This document shows, piece by piece, positions 36,097 to 45,764 of a stretch of DNA of 62,658 nucleotides. Source of the DNA: Dolichospermum sp. FACHB-1091 (GTDB lineage: Bacteria > Cyanobacteriota > Cyanobacteriia > Cyanobacteriales > Nostocaceae). The stretch is from positions 1-62,658 of the forward strand of contig NZ_JACJSB010000028.1 of NCBI RefSeq assembly GCF_014697585.1. Direction: 5' to 3'. The notes beneath the pieces were generated by a model. The model made no database searches. It had not been told where the DNA came from and saw nothing but the letters and a program-made list of their open reading frames with translations. Position 1 is the stretch's first letter. Every line of letters starts with the position of its first letter. The position numbers and the translations under genes are program-made.

Positions 36097-36536
36097 GATG
36101 TCTCGTTTTGCTTTGCTAGAAAAAAGGTGTGTAATATTTTTACTGCTGCTATAAATTCTTTACTATCTTTTTCATCACCTAATTTATCGGAATATCTTAA
36201 TTCATCATTAAGCCACATTGATGATACTAATTTCCATGCAGGTAATAAGATATTACTTCTATCTAATTGTATACTTTTTTTAGTATATTCTAACTCATTG
36301 AGTAAGTTTGTTAAATTATGCAAACTAGCACCTTGAATTTTCTGGAAAACGGTTGTTTCTTTAAAGTGGTTTTTTCGTTGTTCATAACATATTAGAGATT
36401 TTAACGCACATTCAACGGCATAACCACCGAGATAAATAGCACCCGTCCAACGTTTTTGTTTATGTAATGTTTCAGCATCTTCTAGACGACGACGAGAAGC
36501 ACCTAGCTGACAGTTTCTATGATAAGTATCCATCAA
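36093..36536 (-). CDS. HEPN-domain protein
   Basis: A 147-residue helical protein. SRRRLEDAETLHKQKRWTGA followed by IYLGGYAVECALKSLICYEQ is a typical HEPN core. I cannot find a clear RxxxxH catalytic motif, so it may be a structural or antitoxin-like HEPN rather than an active RNase. It precedes and overlaps the large KGGVGR ATPase gene by 4 nt, and the pair is the first cistron-coupled unit of a probable conflict system. Confidence 0.75.
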   Translation of the reverse strand: MMDTYHRNCQLGASRRRLEDAETLHKQKRWTGAIYLGGYAVECALKSLICYEQRKNHFKETTVFQKIQGASLHNLTNLLNELEYTKKSIQLDRSNILLPAWKLVSSMWLNDELRYSDKLGDEKDSKEFIAAVKILHTFFLAKQNETS

Positions 36537-37422
36537 GGAACATCCCTGGTATATACAACATAAAGAAAATAATCATTGTAATAATAACATTAGTGGCTCT
36601 ATCATTCTGAAGATTCTCAAATCAATCATGGGGAATTATACCCCAAATCTAGCTTATATCACATCTTGCATTGATAAAAAATCTCATGGAATTGTTAATT
36701 AATATTAAATCAAGCCTCTTGAATTAGTCGTAAAAATAAATAAAAATAAATAAAGTGGCCAGATCGCGCAAAGATGTAAATAAACAAAGGCGCCAAGTTT
36801 TTATTAACATCTTTACGCCTTCCTGAGCAAAATTTACACTTTAATAAACCAACGTTTCTGATACATCAAAACAGCAATACTATACCAAAATAACAGGGTA
36901 ACAAGTGCAAATAAAATCGATCACTTATAAAGCATAAACGTTGCGCGACCTAGTAATACCATTTAAGTGAATAAAAGTATAAATTTGTCTGACGCTGAGG
37001 CGCGGAGGAACGGAGAGGAAGAGTTTGAGAAACAGAATTTTTTACTTTCATACCTCAGTTCAGCAAGGCCAAAATTAGCCAATTCAACGGCACGTAAGTC
37101 AGTATAATCAAAACTCAAACCGGATATTCTTAACCTAGTATATGCAAAATATAGTGCCTAGATATAATGCCTAGAGTCTTCTTTTTTGAACTTTTTCCTA
37201 AAAAACTTCATAAATCTCAAATGGGGTTTATTTCCTCCTTTAGAGGTATCCAGACTTACTCCCAAGGGGCTTTACAAGACTATTGCTAAATTTATATAAT
37301 TGTGGCCTGTATACTAATGTTACAGATTTTCTGATTTTTTTCGTATGGGAGGCTATGAAATGATTGTTAAGAATCGTAAATAACGTTAATATAAAAAAAA
37401 TTAGGAAATATGCTTCTCATAT
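36537..37422. other. Long gene-free region with gene relic and hairpin
   Basis: No intact gene in ~885 nt. At 36766-36818 a near-palindrome (GCGCAAAGATGTAAATAA against TTATTAACATCTTTACGC, 16 of 18 pairing) forms a hairpin. At 36839-36919 there is a relic of the DUF5009 gene. The 3' part must contain the promoter of the DUF2605 gene, but no consensus stands out. Confidence 0.6.
36839..36919 (-). pseudogene. Relic of a DUF5009 gene 3' end
   Basis: Read on the minus strand, these ~80 nt match the end of the intact gene at 2987-4117 almost base for base (TTTTGGTATAGTATTGCTGT, GATGTATCAGAAACG) and would encode FWYSIAVLMYQKRWFIKV. Only this tail remains, so a former paralogue or a duplicated fragment has been lost. 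Confidence 0.85.
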
Positions 37423-37740
37423 ATGGAGGAATCGAATCTACCAAATGCTGATTTACTGGAAGCCGTCTTACAACCGCTGTTAGAGGATTTTCAATATTGG
37501 TTTGAGCGATATCAGCAAATTCTGGAAAATGAGAAAATCCCTTTCATGAGTGAACAAGAGCAATTTAACTTACTAAAACGAGTTGAAAATGCACAAAATG
37601 AACTCAACACAGCCAAGATATTGTTTACAGTCACAGGTAAACAAGTGGGAATTGATATGGCAACTGTAACACCTTGGCATCAATTAGTTACAGAATGTTG
37701 GGGTGTGGGAATGCGTTTAGGTCAATTAAAGGAATTGTAA
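37423..37740 (+). CDS. DUF2605 protein
   Basis: A 105-residue soluble helical protein. LLEAVLQPLLEDFQYWFERY and GIDMATVTPWHQLVTECWGV are characteristic of DUF2605, a family found almost only in cyanobacteria. Function is unknown. It is followed 250 nt later by DUF2973, the usual genomic companion. Confidence 0.8.
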   Translation: MEESNLPNADLLEAVLQPLLEDFQYWFERYQQILENEKIPFMSEQEQFNLLKRVENAQNELNTAKILFTVTGKQVGIDMATVTPWHQLVTECWGVGMRLGQLKEL

Positions 37741-37990
37741 AGCCTTTGAAACAATCTAAATCAATCTAAATCAACTGAAAATCGTCAGAATACTAGACAA
37801 TTCTTAACATTGTTTTCATAAAAAAATAATGTCTCTCATGTTACCTTAATCTGAATATAAGGATTACACTAGATAACATAGGGGCATAGGTACAGGATTT
37901 TACATTCTCTTTTACCGTAGATAGTTTATTTACGGAGTTTAAGTTTTACAAAAAAACATTCTCAACCTTGCTATTCTGGAGGAAAATTCG

Positions 37991-38311
37991 ATGCTACACC
38001 TGCTCTATATTTTAGCTTTCACCGTTCTAGCATTTATCGCCGTTGGTAATTTAATTCGGAATTTGATCATGTTCAGTTTTGACAGGGAAAGGACTTATTC
38101 TAGCAACCAATCATCACCAGGTGGTTTTGGTTATTATGCAGCTAGAAGGCAATATGTTCCTCACCCTGAATTGTTAGACAGTGCTGGTAATATAATTAAA
38201 GAACCTTTGTTGGTCATGCGTTCCATTAATGTTGAAGATGCGAGAGAACAGTTAGATGCTCTTTATGAATCTTCCCCTAGTCAGAGAATTGATCATTCAG
38301 AAGGAGCTTGA
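37991..38311 (+). CDS. DUF2973 small membrane protein
   Basis: A 106-residue protein with one N-terminal hydrophobic helix (LLYILAFTVLAFIAVGNLI) and a polar tail with RRQYVPHPELLDSAGNIIKE, typical of DUF2973. GGAGG at 37979-37983 is a good Shine-Dalgarno sequence. It likely sits in the thylakoid or plasma membrane; its role is unknown. Confidence 0.8.
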   Translation: MLHLLYILAFTVLAFIAVGNLIRNLIMFSFDRERTYSSNQSSPGGFGYYAARRQYVPHPELLDSAGNIIKEPLLVMRSINVEDAREQLDALYESSPSQRIDHSEGA

Positions 38312-38342
38312 TTAATACTTTACTGCATTAAGTATGATTCTA

Positions 38343-38359
38343 GCGGGCAAGATGCCCGC
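38343..38359. terminator. Dispersed GC hairpin after DUF2973
   Basis: GCGGGCAAGATGCCCGC, identical to 2331-2347, between convergent DUF2973 and the debranching enzyme. A terminator role is plausible. Confidence 0.5.
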
Positions 38360-38436
38360 GCCACAAGATTATTAGGTTTGTAACAGCTTAGTCATCCTGT
38401 AGATATTTAAATCCTGTAAATCCTGATTGAGACTAT

Positions 38437-40728
38437 TTACGCTTCAATCACTACCCGTAAATTACCGCGTTTTTTCGCAACCCGACAAGCGGTAGTGCTA
38501 CCAGAACGCTCAAATTCTAAATCCAAAATAGTCCCACCAACACGCAAATTATGTAATGATAAACGATTGATGGATTCTGGTAAAGCCGGGTCAATAATTC
38601 GCAAACAATTATTTTGCGCGTCTGGGACTAAATTCACGATCATTTGCAATAATTGAAAGATACTACCAGTAGCCCAAGCTTGGGGTGTACAAGCAACAGG
38701 ATACTGTACTGGTGCATTATCACCTTTCATTTCATAACCGCAAAATAGTTCTGGTGGTCGTTGATAAGGTTGCTGGGAAGTCATGTCAAATAACCCTTGA
38801 AATAATTCCAAAGATTGATCTATTAAACCTAAACTTCTTAATCCCATGGCAATTAAACTATTATCATGAGGCCAAACTGAACCAATGTGATAACCCATGG
38901 GGTTGTAAGCGGGTGATAAACTACTTAAAGTTCTAATTCCCCAACCATTAAACATATCCGGCGCTTGTAATCTTTCGGCTACACTGTAGGCTTTTTCTGG
39001 GAGAAAAATTCCTAAAGATAAACAGTGTCCAGGGTTGGAGGTAATACTGTCCACTGGTTTACCTTCTCCGTCTAAAGCTAAAGCACAAAAATCTTGATCT
39101 TCTATCCAAAAATCTTCATTAAAACGAGTTTTTAAATCTCTAGCTTCTTCTAACCAAATTTCTGCTAAATCTAGCTGTTTTTTCGTTTTTGCAATTTCGG
39201 CTAATTTAACTTTAGCAGCATAGACATAGGCTTGAACTTCACATAGAGAAATTGGACCTATGGCTAATTCTCCTTTGAAGTTAACAATACAATCACCAGA
39301 ATCTTTCCAACCTTGGTTATTTAACCCACGTTTTGACCGCCGATAATAACTAAGATAACCGGTTTTTTGCATATTCCGATCTATCCAATCCATGGCGGCT
39401 AAAGCATTCTGCCAAAGTGCTTCTAAGGTTTCTTGATCATGAGTCCAGGCGTAGTATTCAGCATATAACATTAACCACAATGGAGTCGCGTCAATTGTCC
39501 CATAATAGGGTGTATGGGGAATTTCTTGACACCGCGCCATTTCTCCTAAACGCAATTCGTGTAAAATTTTTCCTGGTTCTTCTTCCTTCCATTCATCTTC
39601 GTTTTTCCCTTGATAATCAGCTAATAACATCAATGTTTCTTTAGCAATTTGGGAATTTAACATCAATGTTTGGGAAGCGGTAATAATAGAATCCCGGCCA
39701 AATAACGTTGAAAACCAAGGTACACCAGCAGAAACAGTTTTATATTTACCAAAAGATTGGCGTAATAAGTAAATATCTTGTTCTGCTCTTTCAATAACTC
39801 GATTGAAAAGACTTTTATCGGAACTAATGCGGGTAATTTGTTGTACCCAACTTTGCTCCTCCATCATCTCCGAGGCTTTGGCTTGTGCTAAGGTAATAGC
39901 TGGATTTACCGTTGAACCACCATTGTTATTAATTAACAAGTTCAAACGATAACCGAGTTTTTGGGTTTCGTGAGAGCCTAATTCTAGCCGCCAAATCGCA
40001 GTATAACCTTGAAAATCATCCGGTTGTCGGTGTTGGAATTGAATCCGCGATTCCATGATCGAATTATCTAAACCTTGATAGGCTAGAGTTAGGGATTCTT
40101 CTTTTTGGTGTTGAGATTGTACGCAAGGGATTAGGTCAATTTCTGGATTTTTTGGTTCTACTAAACGTAAAATTTGTCCCCGTTTTTCCCGACTATGACC
40201 CCGAACTTCAAATAAATCTACAAAATCTGCATCAAAGCTGAGACTTAGTTCAAAATTAATGGTGGTGGTGCTGTAGTTCGCTATTTCTATTTCTTCAAAT
40301 AGTGCGCCATTGAGAACAATTTCCCGGCGTATCCCAATTGTATCAGGTTTTAACTCCTCTGTGATTTTGGGATTTGTACATAAAACCGATAGAGCAAAAC
40401 CCTTGTCAGTAGTGCTACTCAGTAATACAGGCGATCGCCCATTAATCTGTAATTCTAAACGACTCAAAAACCGAGTATCACGACAAAACAGCCCCATGCT
40501 AGAATTACTTTCATCTGGAGAACAACTAGAAATATTCCCCATAGTATCCGTCACCAAAAATAAATCATCATCTTTAACGGTCAGCGTTGGTTGTGGTCTT
40601 TCACTGACAACACAAGGCCATTCTGGAATTGGTAATTTTTCTGCGGAAATAAATGTTTTTCCATCTAAAACAATTTTTTCTGATAGCTGGCTGGGTGTAG
40701 TCATATTTATTAATTTATCTGATATCAT
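38437..40728 (-). CDS. Amylo-alpha-1,6-glucosidase / glycogen debranching-type protein
   Basis: A 763-residue cytosolic protein. The N-terminal GDE_N_bis beta domain contains LVTDTMGNISSCSPDESNSS and MGLFCRDTRFLSRLELQING. The (alpha/alpha)6 catalytic region follows with GVPWFSTLFGRDSIITASQT, YYGTIDATPLWLMLYAEYYA and NPMGYHIGSVWPHDNSLIAM. Such proteins hydrolyse alpha-1,6 branches of glycogen or related glucans. It is a single-gene unit on the minus strand. Confidence 0.9.
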   Translation of the reverse strand: MISDKLINMTTPSQLSEKIVLDGKTFISAEKLPIPEWPCVVSERPQPTLTVKDDDLFLVTDTMGNISSCSPDESNSSMGLFCRDTRFLSRLELQINGRSPVLLSSTTDKGFALSVLCTNPKITEELKPDTIGIRREIVLNGALFEEIEIANYSTTTINFELSLSFDADFVDLFEVRGHSREKRGQILRLVEPKNPEIDLIPCVQSQHQKEESLTLAYQGLDNSIMESRIQFQHRQPDDFQGYTAIWRLELGSHETQKLGYRLNLLINNNGGSTVNPAITLAQAKASEMMEEQSWVQQITRISSDKSLFNRVIERAEQDIYLLRQSFGKYKTVSAGVPWFSTLFGRDSIITASQTLMLNSQIAKETLMLLADYQGKNEDEWKEEEPGKILHELRLGEMARCQEIPHTPYYGTIDATPLWLMLYAEYYAWTHDQETLEALWQNALAAMDWIDRNMQKTGYLSYYRRSKRGLNNQGWKDSGDCIVNFKGELAIGPISLCEVQAYVYAAKVKLAEIAKTKKQLDLAEIWLEEARDLKTRFNEDFWIEDQDFCALALDGEGKPVDSITSNPGHCLSLGIFLPEKAYSVAERLQAPDMFNGWGIRTLSSLSPAYNPMGYHIGSVWPHDNSLIAMGLRSLGLIDQSLELFQGLFDMTSQQPYQRPPELFCGYEMKGDNAPVQYPVACTPQAWATGSIFQLLQMIVNLVPDAQNNCLRIIDPALPESINRLSLHNLRVGGTILDLEFERSGSTTACRVAKKRGNLRVVIEA

Positions 40729-40959
40729 TAGTTGAAGTTACCTGTATAGGTGTAAATTGGTTTAGTTTGATGCGGTTCAATTAAAGGAGAAAATATTAAC
40801 GTTACAACAATGAATCTCTCTAAATGTATACCTTTTTAACCAGAAGTCAAGTGGGAAAACTGGCTATTTTTCAGTATTTTTTTCCTTGCTAAACCTTGAG
40901 GGATGCTAAAGGTAGAGAATACTTACTCAGACATAATATCTTATCTAAATTACAAAAAA

Positions 40960-40977
40960 GTGGGCAAGGAAGCCCAC
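40960..40977. terminator. Hairpin downstream of the DUF427 gene
   Basis: GTGGGCAAGGAAGCCCAC forms a 6-bp GC-rich stem 38 nt after the DUF427 stop. It is a probable terminator or dispersed hairpin. Confidence 0.5.
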
Positions 40978-41015
40978 CCTAAAAGAGTTATATAATTAGA
41001 ATGTGTGTCCTTCAT

Positions 41016-41510
41016 TTACCACCAGTTAGTTCCTGGTTCACCTTTAAAAGGTCCAACAATATCAGTAGTAATCCATCCTCCGTAAAAATCACCTGTTTGA
41101 GGTTTAACTAACTCATTATTCACATAGCAACCATCCATTTTACTGGCATAAAAACTGTAATATTCTTGAATTGAGTTAAAATTAGGACTGGGCTGAATAT
41201 ATCGCCAAGCAGCATTATTTACATATTTATCTCCCATTGAAACATCATAATATTGACACCAACCTTTCCATTCACACCAAGTTTTTCTAGGTGTTGCTAT
41301 CAAGTATTCTAATTTAATATCTTCAGCAGGAATATAATAACCAGGAGGATGACTAGTTTCTAAAACTCTTTTGGCTTTATGTGTTTCTGCTAAAACAATC
41401 CCATTAAAAATTACTTTTAGATGTTTGTTAGTATCTTCTAAAATTGCGGGACGGGGATAATCCCAAACTGATTCTTGTCCGGGTTGTGGGAGGATAGGAT
41501 TTGGTTGCAT
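41016..41510 (-). CDS. DUF427 protein
   Basis: A 164-residue protein with the DUF427 beta-rich fold: ESVWDYPRPAILEDTNKHLK, VFNGIVLAETHKAKRVLETS-like segment, PPGYYIPAEDIKLEYL and CEWKGWCQYYDV. DUF427 proteins are small cytosolic proteins of unknown function; some are annotated as nucleotidyltransferase-associated. No partner gene is adjacent. Confidence 0.85.
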   Translation of the reverse strand: MQPNPILPQPGQESVWDYPRPAILEDTNKHLKVIFNGIVLAETHKAKRVLETSHPPGYYIPAEDIKLEYLIATPRKTWCEWKGWCQYYDVSMGDKYVNNAAWRYIQPSPNFNSIQEYYSFYASKMDGCYVNNELVKPQTGDFYGGWITTDIVGPFKGEPGTNWW

Positions 41511-41583
41511 ATAGTTAGTTTTTACGTCAATCGTATCTATTCTATAGGAATCATAACGGATTTCGGCGTTGCTGATTTGAGGT

Positions 41584-41671
41584 AAGTAGGTGAACGGAAA
41601 AAAACCGACATAAGTAACTAAAAGTAAAGTTACCCAAAACCTCTTCCCTGTTCCCAGCTAAGAGTTCCCTT
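41584..41671. repeat. Dispersed leader-like repeat, copy 2
   Basis: Close match to 27066-27144 (AAGTAGGTGAACGGAAAAAA, CCAAAACCTCTTCCC, AAGAGTTCCCTT). It ends 25 nt before nurA. Confidence 0.75.
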
Positions 41672-41696
41672 ATTCACACCAATAAACCCAACCAAT

Positions 41697-42872
41697 ATGC
41701 TTGATTTAACAAAAATATCGGGACAAATGCAAGGTTTCAGTCAACATTTGACTTCAGAAGTGGCCGCAAGTCATCAGCGGTTAGAATTAGCACAACAATT
41801 TTTTAAACAGGCTGTAGAGTGTCAACAGCAGTTAGTTGAACGTCAGGAAAAATGGCACAATCGGATTCTCTTTGCTAATGCTACACCAATTGAACCTTTA
41901 GAAACCTGTATTACTATTCCTGTTCCCCCGAAAATTCATACTGTCATTTCTACTGATGGTTCGCAAATCGCCCCTAATCATCATGAAATTGCGTATTGTT
42001 ACTTACTCAATATCGGCAGGGTAGTTTTACACTATGGTCAAAATATTCACCCCCTTCTCGATAGTTTACCGGAGGTATTTTATCGCCCTGAAGATTTATA
42101 TATCTCCCGTCAATGGGGAATTAGAACGGAAGAATGGATGGGTTATCGGCGTACTGCTTCCGAAGCTACGGTATTAGCTGAACTAGCCTGTAGTGTGAAA
42201 ACAGCAGCACCAACTTTAGCCATGGTTGATGGTTCTTTAATATACTGGTTTTTAGATCAGTTACCGATGGATGCCCGCGATCGCATTTTACCACCTATTT
42301 TAGAAGCTTGGCAAAAACTTCAACAAGCTCAAATACCCCTCATGGGTTATCTTAGTGCCTCTCGCAGCACGGAATCTACTAACTTTTTACGGTTTTTGGC
42401 TTGTCCCTATCCCGTCCCCGATTGTATCACTCATTGCCCTAACCAACTAGAATACGTACCTTGCAAAAAATTTGATACTTTGCGCGATACAACCATCATG
42501 ACTAGCCAACTTCAACCTGGACAACGAGGACCTTTATGGCGGAGTAATGCACGAATTTTAGAATTGTATGACGAGCAAATTATTTATTTTTGTTACGTCC
42601 ATGTCGGTACAGAAATCGCCCGGATTGAAGTCCCTGCTTGGGTTGTCGCCAATAAAACTATGTTTGATCAAGCACTAGGGTTAATGTTGGCACAGGTAAA
42701 TAAAGGATACGGTTATCCTGTGGCTATTGCGGAAGCTCACAATCAGGCTGTAATCAAAGGTGGTGATAGGACCCGTTTTTTTGCCCTGTTAGAAAGACAA
42801 ATGATCAAGGCCGGGATTAAAAATGTCGGTATTTCCTCTAAAGAAGCCAGAAAACGCGGTAGCATTGCTTAA
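41697..42872 (+). CDS. nurA: NurA-domain nuclease
   Basis: A 391-residue protein. The NurA core begins IHTVISTDGSQIAPNHHEIA, with the metal-binding Asp of DGS(Q), and includes TLAMVDGSLIYWFLDQL with a second DGS motif, plus a C-terminal GYGYPVAIAEAHNQAVI. NurA is a 5'-3' exonuclease that in archaea acts with HerA and Mre11-Rad50 in end resection. Cyanobacteria keep a NurA protein whose partner is less certain; no herA is adjacent. Confidence 0.85.
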   Translation: MLDLTKISGQMQGFSQHLTSEVAASHQRLELAQQFFKQAVECQQQLVERQEKWHNRILFANATPIEPLETCITIPVPPKIHTVISTDGSQIAPNHHEIAYCYLLNIGRVVLHYGQNIHPLLDSLPEVFYRPEDLYISRQWGIRTEEWMGYRRTASEATVLAELACSVKTAAPTLAMVDGSLIYWFLDQLPMDARDRILPPILEAWQKLQQAQIPLMGYLSASRSTESTNFLRFLACPYPVPDCITHCPNQLEYVPCKKFDTLRDTTIMTSQLQPGQRGPLWRSNARILELYDEQIIYFCYVHVGTEIARIEVPAWVVANKTMFDQALGLMLAQVNKGYGYPVAIAEAHNQAVIKGGDRTRFFALLERQMIKAGIKNVGISSKEARKRGSIA

Positions 42873-42879
42873 AATTATT

Positions 42880-44343
42880 TTAACATCGTTTTAATTGGGT
42901 TAATAAAACCACAATTTCATCTATTGCTGTTCTCACAATTTTATTAGGTTGTTCAGATTGATTCACCATAATACTAAAAACTAAAGGTTCATAATTAGCT
43001 GAATTTACATATCCAGAAAGAGCAGAAACTCCTGTCATTGAACCCGTTTTTCCTTGGACAATTCCCGCAGCAGCAGTATTAATCAAGCGATTTTTTAAGC
43101 TACCTGTCATACCTGCAATGGGTAAGGAAGCCCGAAAAATTTCTCTTTGAGGTGATTTATCAATTGCTTGTAAAACTTGTACTAAAGCTGCGGGAGTGGT
43201 TAAGTTCTTCCGAGATAAACCAGAACCATCTACAATTACATAACTTTCTGGTTCAACTCCTAATTGAGTTAGAGTTTCTTTCATGACTTGTAATCCGATA
43301 TCAGCCGTATTTTGATTTATTTCTCTTGGTTTTTTGATAGCTAAACTTCTGAGTAAAGCCTCAGCATACAAGTTATTGCTATTTACATTTGTCTCTATTA
43401 ATAATTCAGACAAAGGTGGAGATTCTACTGCGGCTATTTCTTTGCCATTTTTATTCAAATTACTAATTACAGTTTCTTTAACAGTAATTCCTACTGTAAT
43501 TAAATTATGACGAAATTGTTTTAAAAAATTGCTAATTGGATCAAATACAGCTATAGCAGTAATTTCCGGTTGGGAATTTACCGCTAATTGTCCTTTTATC
43601 CTCAAAATCTGTCCTTTTAAATCGCGGTTAATTTCTACAAAACTAGGTTTATCTGCTTGGGTAGTAATGGTATTATTCTCAATTTTCCACTGATATGCTT
43701 CTGTAGGTTCAGTCCATTTTAGTTGTAATGGTTGTCCGATATTTTGGGGTAAAAAACTTAATTCTGAAGCATTCTCATTTAATATTAAACTATTCACAGG
43801 AGCGCCATAATCAGCCTGTATATCCTCCCATTCCCAACTGGAATGAACTACTTCACCTTGAAAATAACTATCATCAACAATTAACTGATTAATTTCTCTA
43901 ATTCCCTGTTGATAGAGTTGTTTTGTTAATAATCTTAATTGAGGGTTTTTAAAACTCGGATCTCCCCTACCCACAACACGCAAAATACCATTACCATCAT
44001 CATAAATAGAGGTACGAATCCGAAAATCTGAACCTAATTTCTGTAATGCTACAGCAGTGGTAAATAGCTTAATATTAGAAGCGGGAATAAAATATTTCTG
44101 GCTATCTTGACTATAAAGAATCTTGTCTGATGATAATGTTTTAATTAAAATTCCCCAACGTCCTCGACTAAATTCAGACCGATTGATAATAGTATTAATT
44201 GTTGATGATAATTGAGCGGGACAAAGGGATTTGCTAGTAGTAACTTCTGGAACTACTGTTTGTGCTTCAGCTACTTTCTGAATGCTACCAATTTGGATAC
44301 TGATAAATAGAAATATCAAGCTAAAAAAGTATTTTTTTAACAT
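42880..44343 (-). CDS. dacB: D-alanyl-D-alanine carboxypeptidase/endopeptidase (PBP4, DacB)
   Basis: A 487-residue periplasmic class C penicillin-binding protein. The signal peptide is KYFFSLIFLFISIQIG to VAEAQ. Catalytic motifs are SxxK in PASNIKLFTTA, SxN in NVNSNNLYAEALL and KTG in IVQGKTGSMTGVSAL, all present. It trims or cuts peptidoglycan cross-links. It starts 1 nt after dnaB ends, so the two are probably co-transcribed. Confidence 0.93.
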   Translation of the reverse strand: MLKKYFFSLIFLFISIQIGSIQKVAEAQTVVPEVTTSKSLCPAQLSSTINTIINRSEFSRGRWGILIKTLSSDKILYSQDSQKYFIPASNIKLFTTAVALQKLGSDFRIRTSIYDDGNGILRVVGRGDPSFKNPQLRLLTKQLYQQGIREINQLIVDDSYFQGEVVHSSWEWEDIQADYGAPVNSLILNENASELSFLPQNIGQPLQLKWTEPTEAYQWKIENNTITTQADKPSFVEINRDLKGQILRIKGQLAVNSQPEITAIAVFDPISNFLKQFRHNLITVGITVKETVISNLNKNGKEIAAVESPPLSELLIETNVNSNNLYAEALLRSLAIKKPREINQNTADIGLQVMKETLTQLGVEPESYVIVDGSGLSRKNLTTPAALVQVLQAIDKSPQREIFRASLPIAGMTGSLKNRLINTAAAGIVQGKTGSMTGVSALSGYVNSANYEPLVFSIMVNQSEQPNKIVRTAIDEIVVLLTQLKRC

Positions 44344-44344
44344 A

Positions 44345-45700
44345 TTACCAACTGTTTTGTTTCGCTAGATTTTTAAATTTTGTAAATTGAGGATCAAATA
44401 ATAATTTGATTGTTCCTGTGGGTCCATTCCGATGTTTAGCTATGATTACTTCAGCAATTCCTCTATCTGGAGTATCTGGTGAATAATATTCATCACGGTA
44501 TAACATCATTACTATATCCGCATCTTGTTCGATTGATCCCGATTCTCTTAAATCAGATAACATTGGCCGTTTATTAGTTCTTGCTTCCACCCCCCGACTT
44601 AACTGTGATAAAGCAAGAACCGGTACAGACAATTCCCTCGCTAAACCTTTTAAAGAACGGGTAATTCTTGATAATTCTTGCACACGATTATCACCTGCAC
44701 CTTCCATTAATTGCAAGTAATCAATGACTATTAATCCTAAATTTCCATTTTGTTCTGCTTGCAGTCTTCGGGCTTGACTTCGTATTTGTGTAACTGTAAT
44801 ATTTGCCGTATCATCAATAAACATTGGCGTTTCTGAAAGCTTGTCAATAGCACGGCTTAACGGTTCCCATTGAGTTTGACTAATGCGACCACTTCTTAAA
44901 TAACTGCTTTCAATTCCCGCTTCACTAGCTAATAGTCTTTGTACTAGTTGTTCCTTGGACATTTCTAAACTAAAAACAGCCACCGGTAGTTTATAACCAG
45001 CAGCAATATTATGAGCAAGGTTAAGACAAAAGGCTGTTTTCCCCATTGACGGTCTCCCAGCAACGATAATTAAATCAGAACGCTGAAAACCGCTAGTCAT
45101 ACCATCTAAATCATAAAAACCACAGGGTATTCCTGGTAAAGCAATACCTTGATGACGAGTTTCAATATCTTGGAAAGTATTAATTAATGTATCACCAATA
45201 TGAACTAGTCCTGATTGGGGTTTTTCTTGGGTGACATTAAAAACTTTTTGTTCGGCTTGATCTAGAACAATTGGTAATTCTGTTTCTGTTTCATAACCCA
45301 AATGTACAATTTCATTACCTGCTTTAATTAATTGTCGTCGCAGGTATTTTTCCATCACTAACCCTGCTAAAGCATCAATATTTACCGCTGAAACCGTGCG
45401 GTCTACTAATGTGGCTAATTTATTTCTCCCACCAATTCTTGTTAGTTGATCATTGTCTGTTAACCAATTGGTGATAGAAAGCAAATCTGTGGGTTTTTGT
45501 TGCGTATGAAGACGCAAAGCGGCCTTATAGATTATTGTATGGGCGCTAATATAAAAGGCTTCAGGAACCAGGCGATCGCTCACTCGACCAATTGCTTCAG
45601 GATCTAGTAAAATACCCCCTAGAATCTCCTCTTCTGCCTCGATATTTTGCGGTGGTAGGCGATTACTACCATCACTTTGAAAACTTAGTTCTTCAGCCAT
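44345..45700 (-). CDS. dnaB: Replicative DNA helicase DnaB
   Basis: From ATG 45700 the protein has 451 residues; a TTG at 45763 extends the frame with AT-rich non-family sequence. The N-terminal interaction domain includes LPPQNIEAEEEILGGILLDP. The RecA-like domain has Walker A VAGRPSMGKTAFCLN, Walker B LGLIVIDYLQLM and KHRNGPTGTIKLLFDPQFTK. DnaB unwinds DNA at the fork. No intein interrupts it, although dnaB of several cyanobacteria carries one. It is followed directly by dacB. Confidence 0.96.
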   Translation of the reverse strand: MAEELSFQSDGSNRLPPQNIEAEEEILGGILLDPEAIGRVSDRLVPEAFYISAHTIIYKAALRLHTQQKPTDLLSITNWLTDNDQLTRIGGRNKLATLVDRTVSAVNIDALAGLVMEKYLRRQLIKAGNEIVHLGYETETELPIVLDQAEQKVFNVTQEKPQSGLVHIGDTLINTFQDIETRHQGIALPGIPCGFYDLDGMTSGFQRSDLIIVAGRPSMGKTAFCLNLAHNIAAGYKLPVAVFSLEMSKEQLVQRLLASEAGIESSYLRSGRISQTQWEPLSRAIDKLSETPMFIDDTANITVTQIRSQARRLQAEQNGNLGLIVIDYLQLMEGAGDNRVQELSRITRSLKGLARELSVPVLALSQLSRGVEARTNKRPMLSDLRESGSIEQDADIVMMLYRDEYYSPDTPDRGIAEVIIAKHRNGPTGTIKLLFDPQFTKFKNLAKQNSW

Positions 45701-45764
45701 TAGGTTTATTGGATTTTTATAGTTTGCATTTATACTTGAACTATACCAAAAGCTGTAAGTCAAA

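Noticed and set aside
44345-45700. Intein in dnaB
   Set aside because: Walker A and flanking motifs are contiguous and the length is normal for an intein-free protein.
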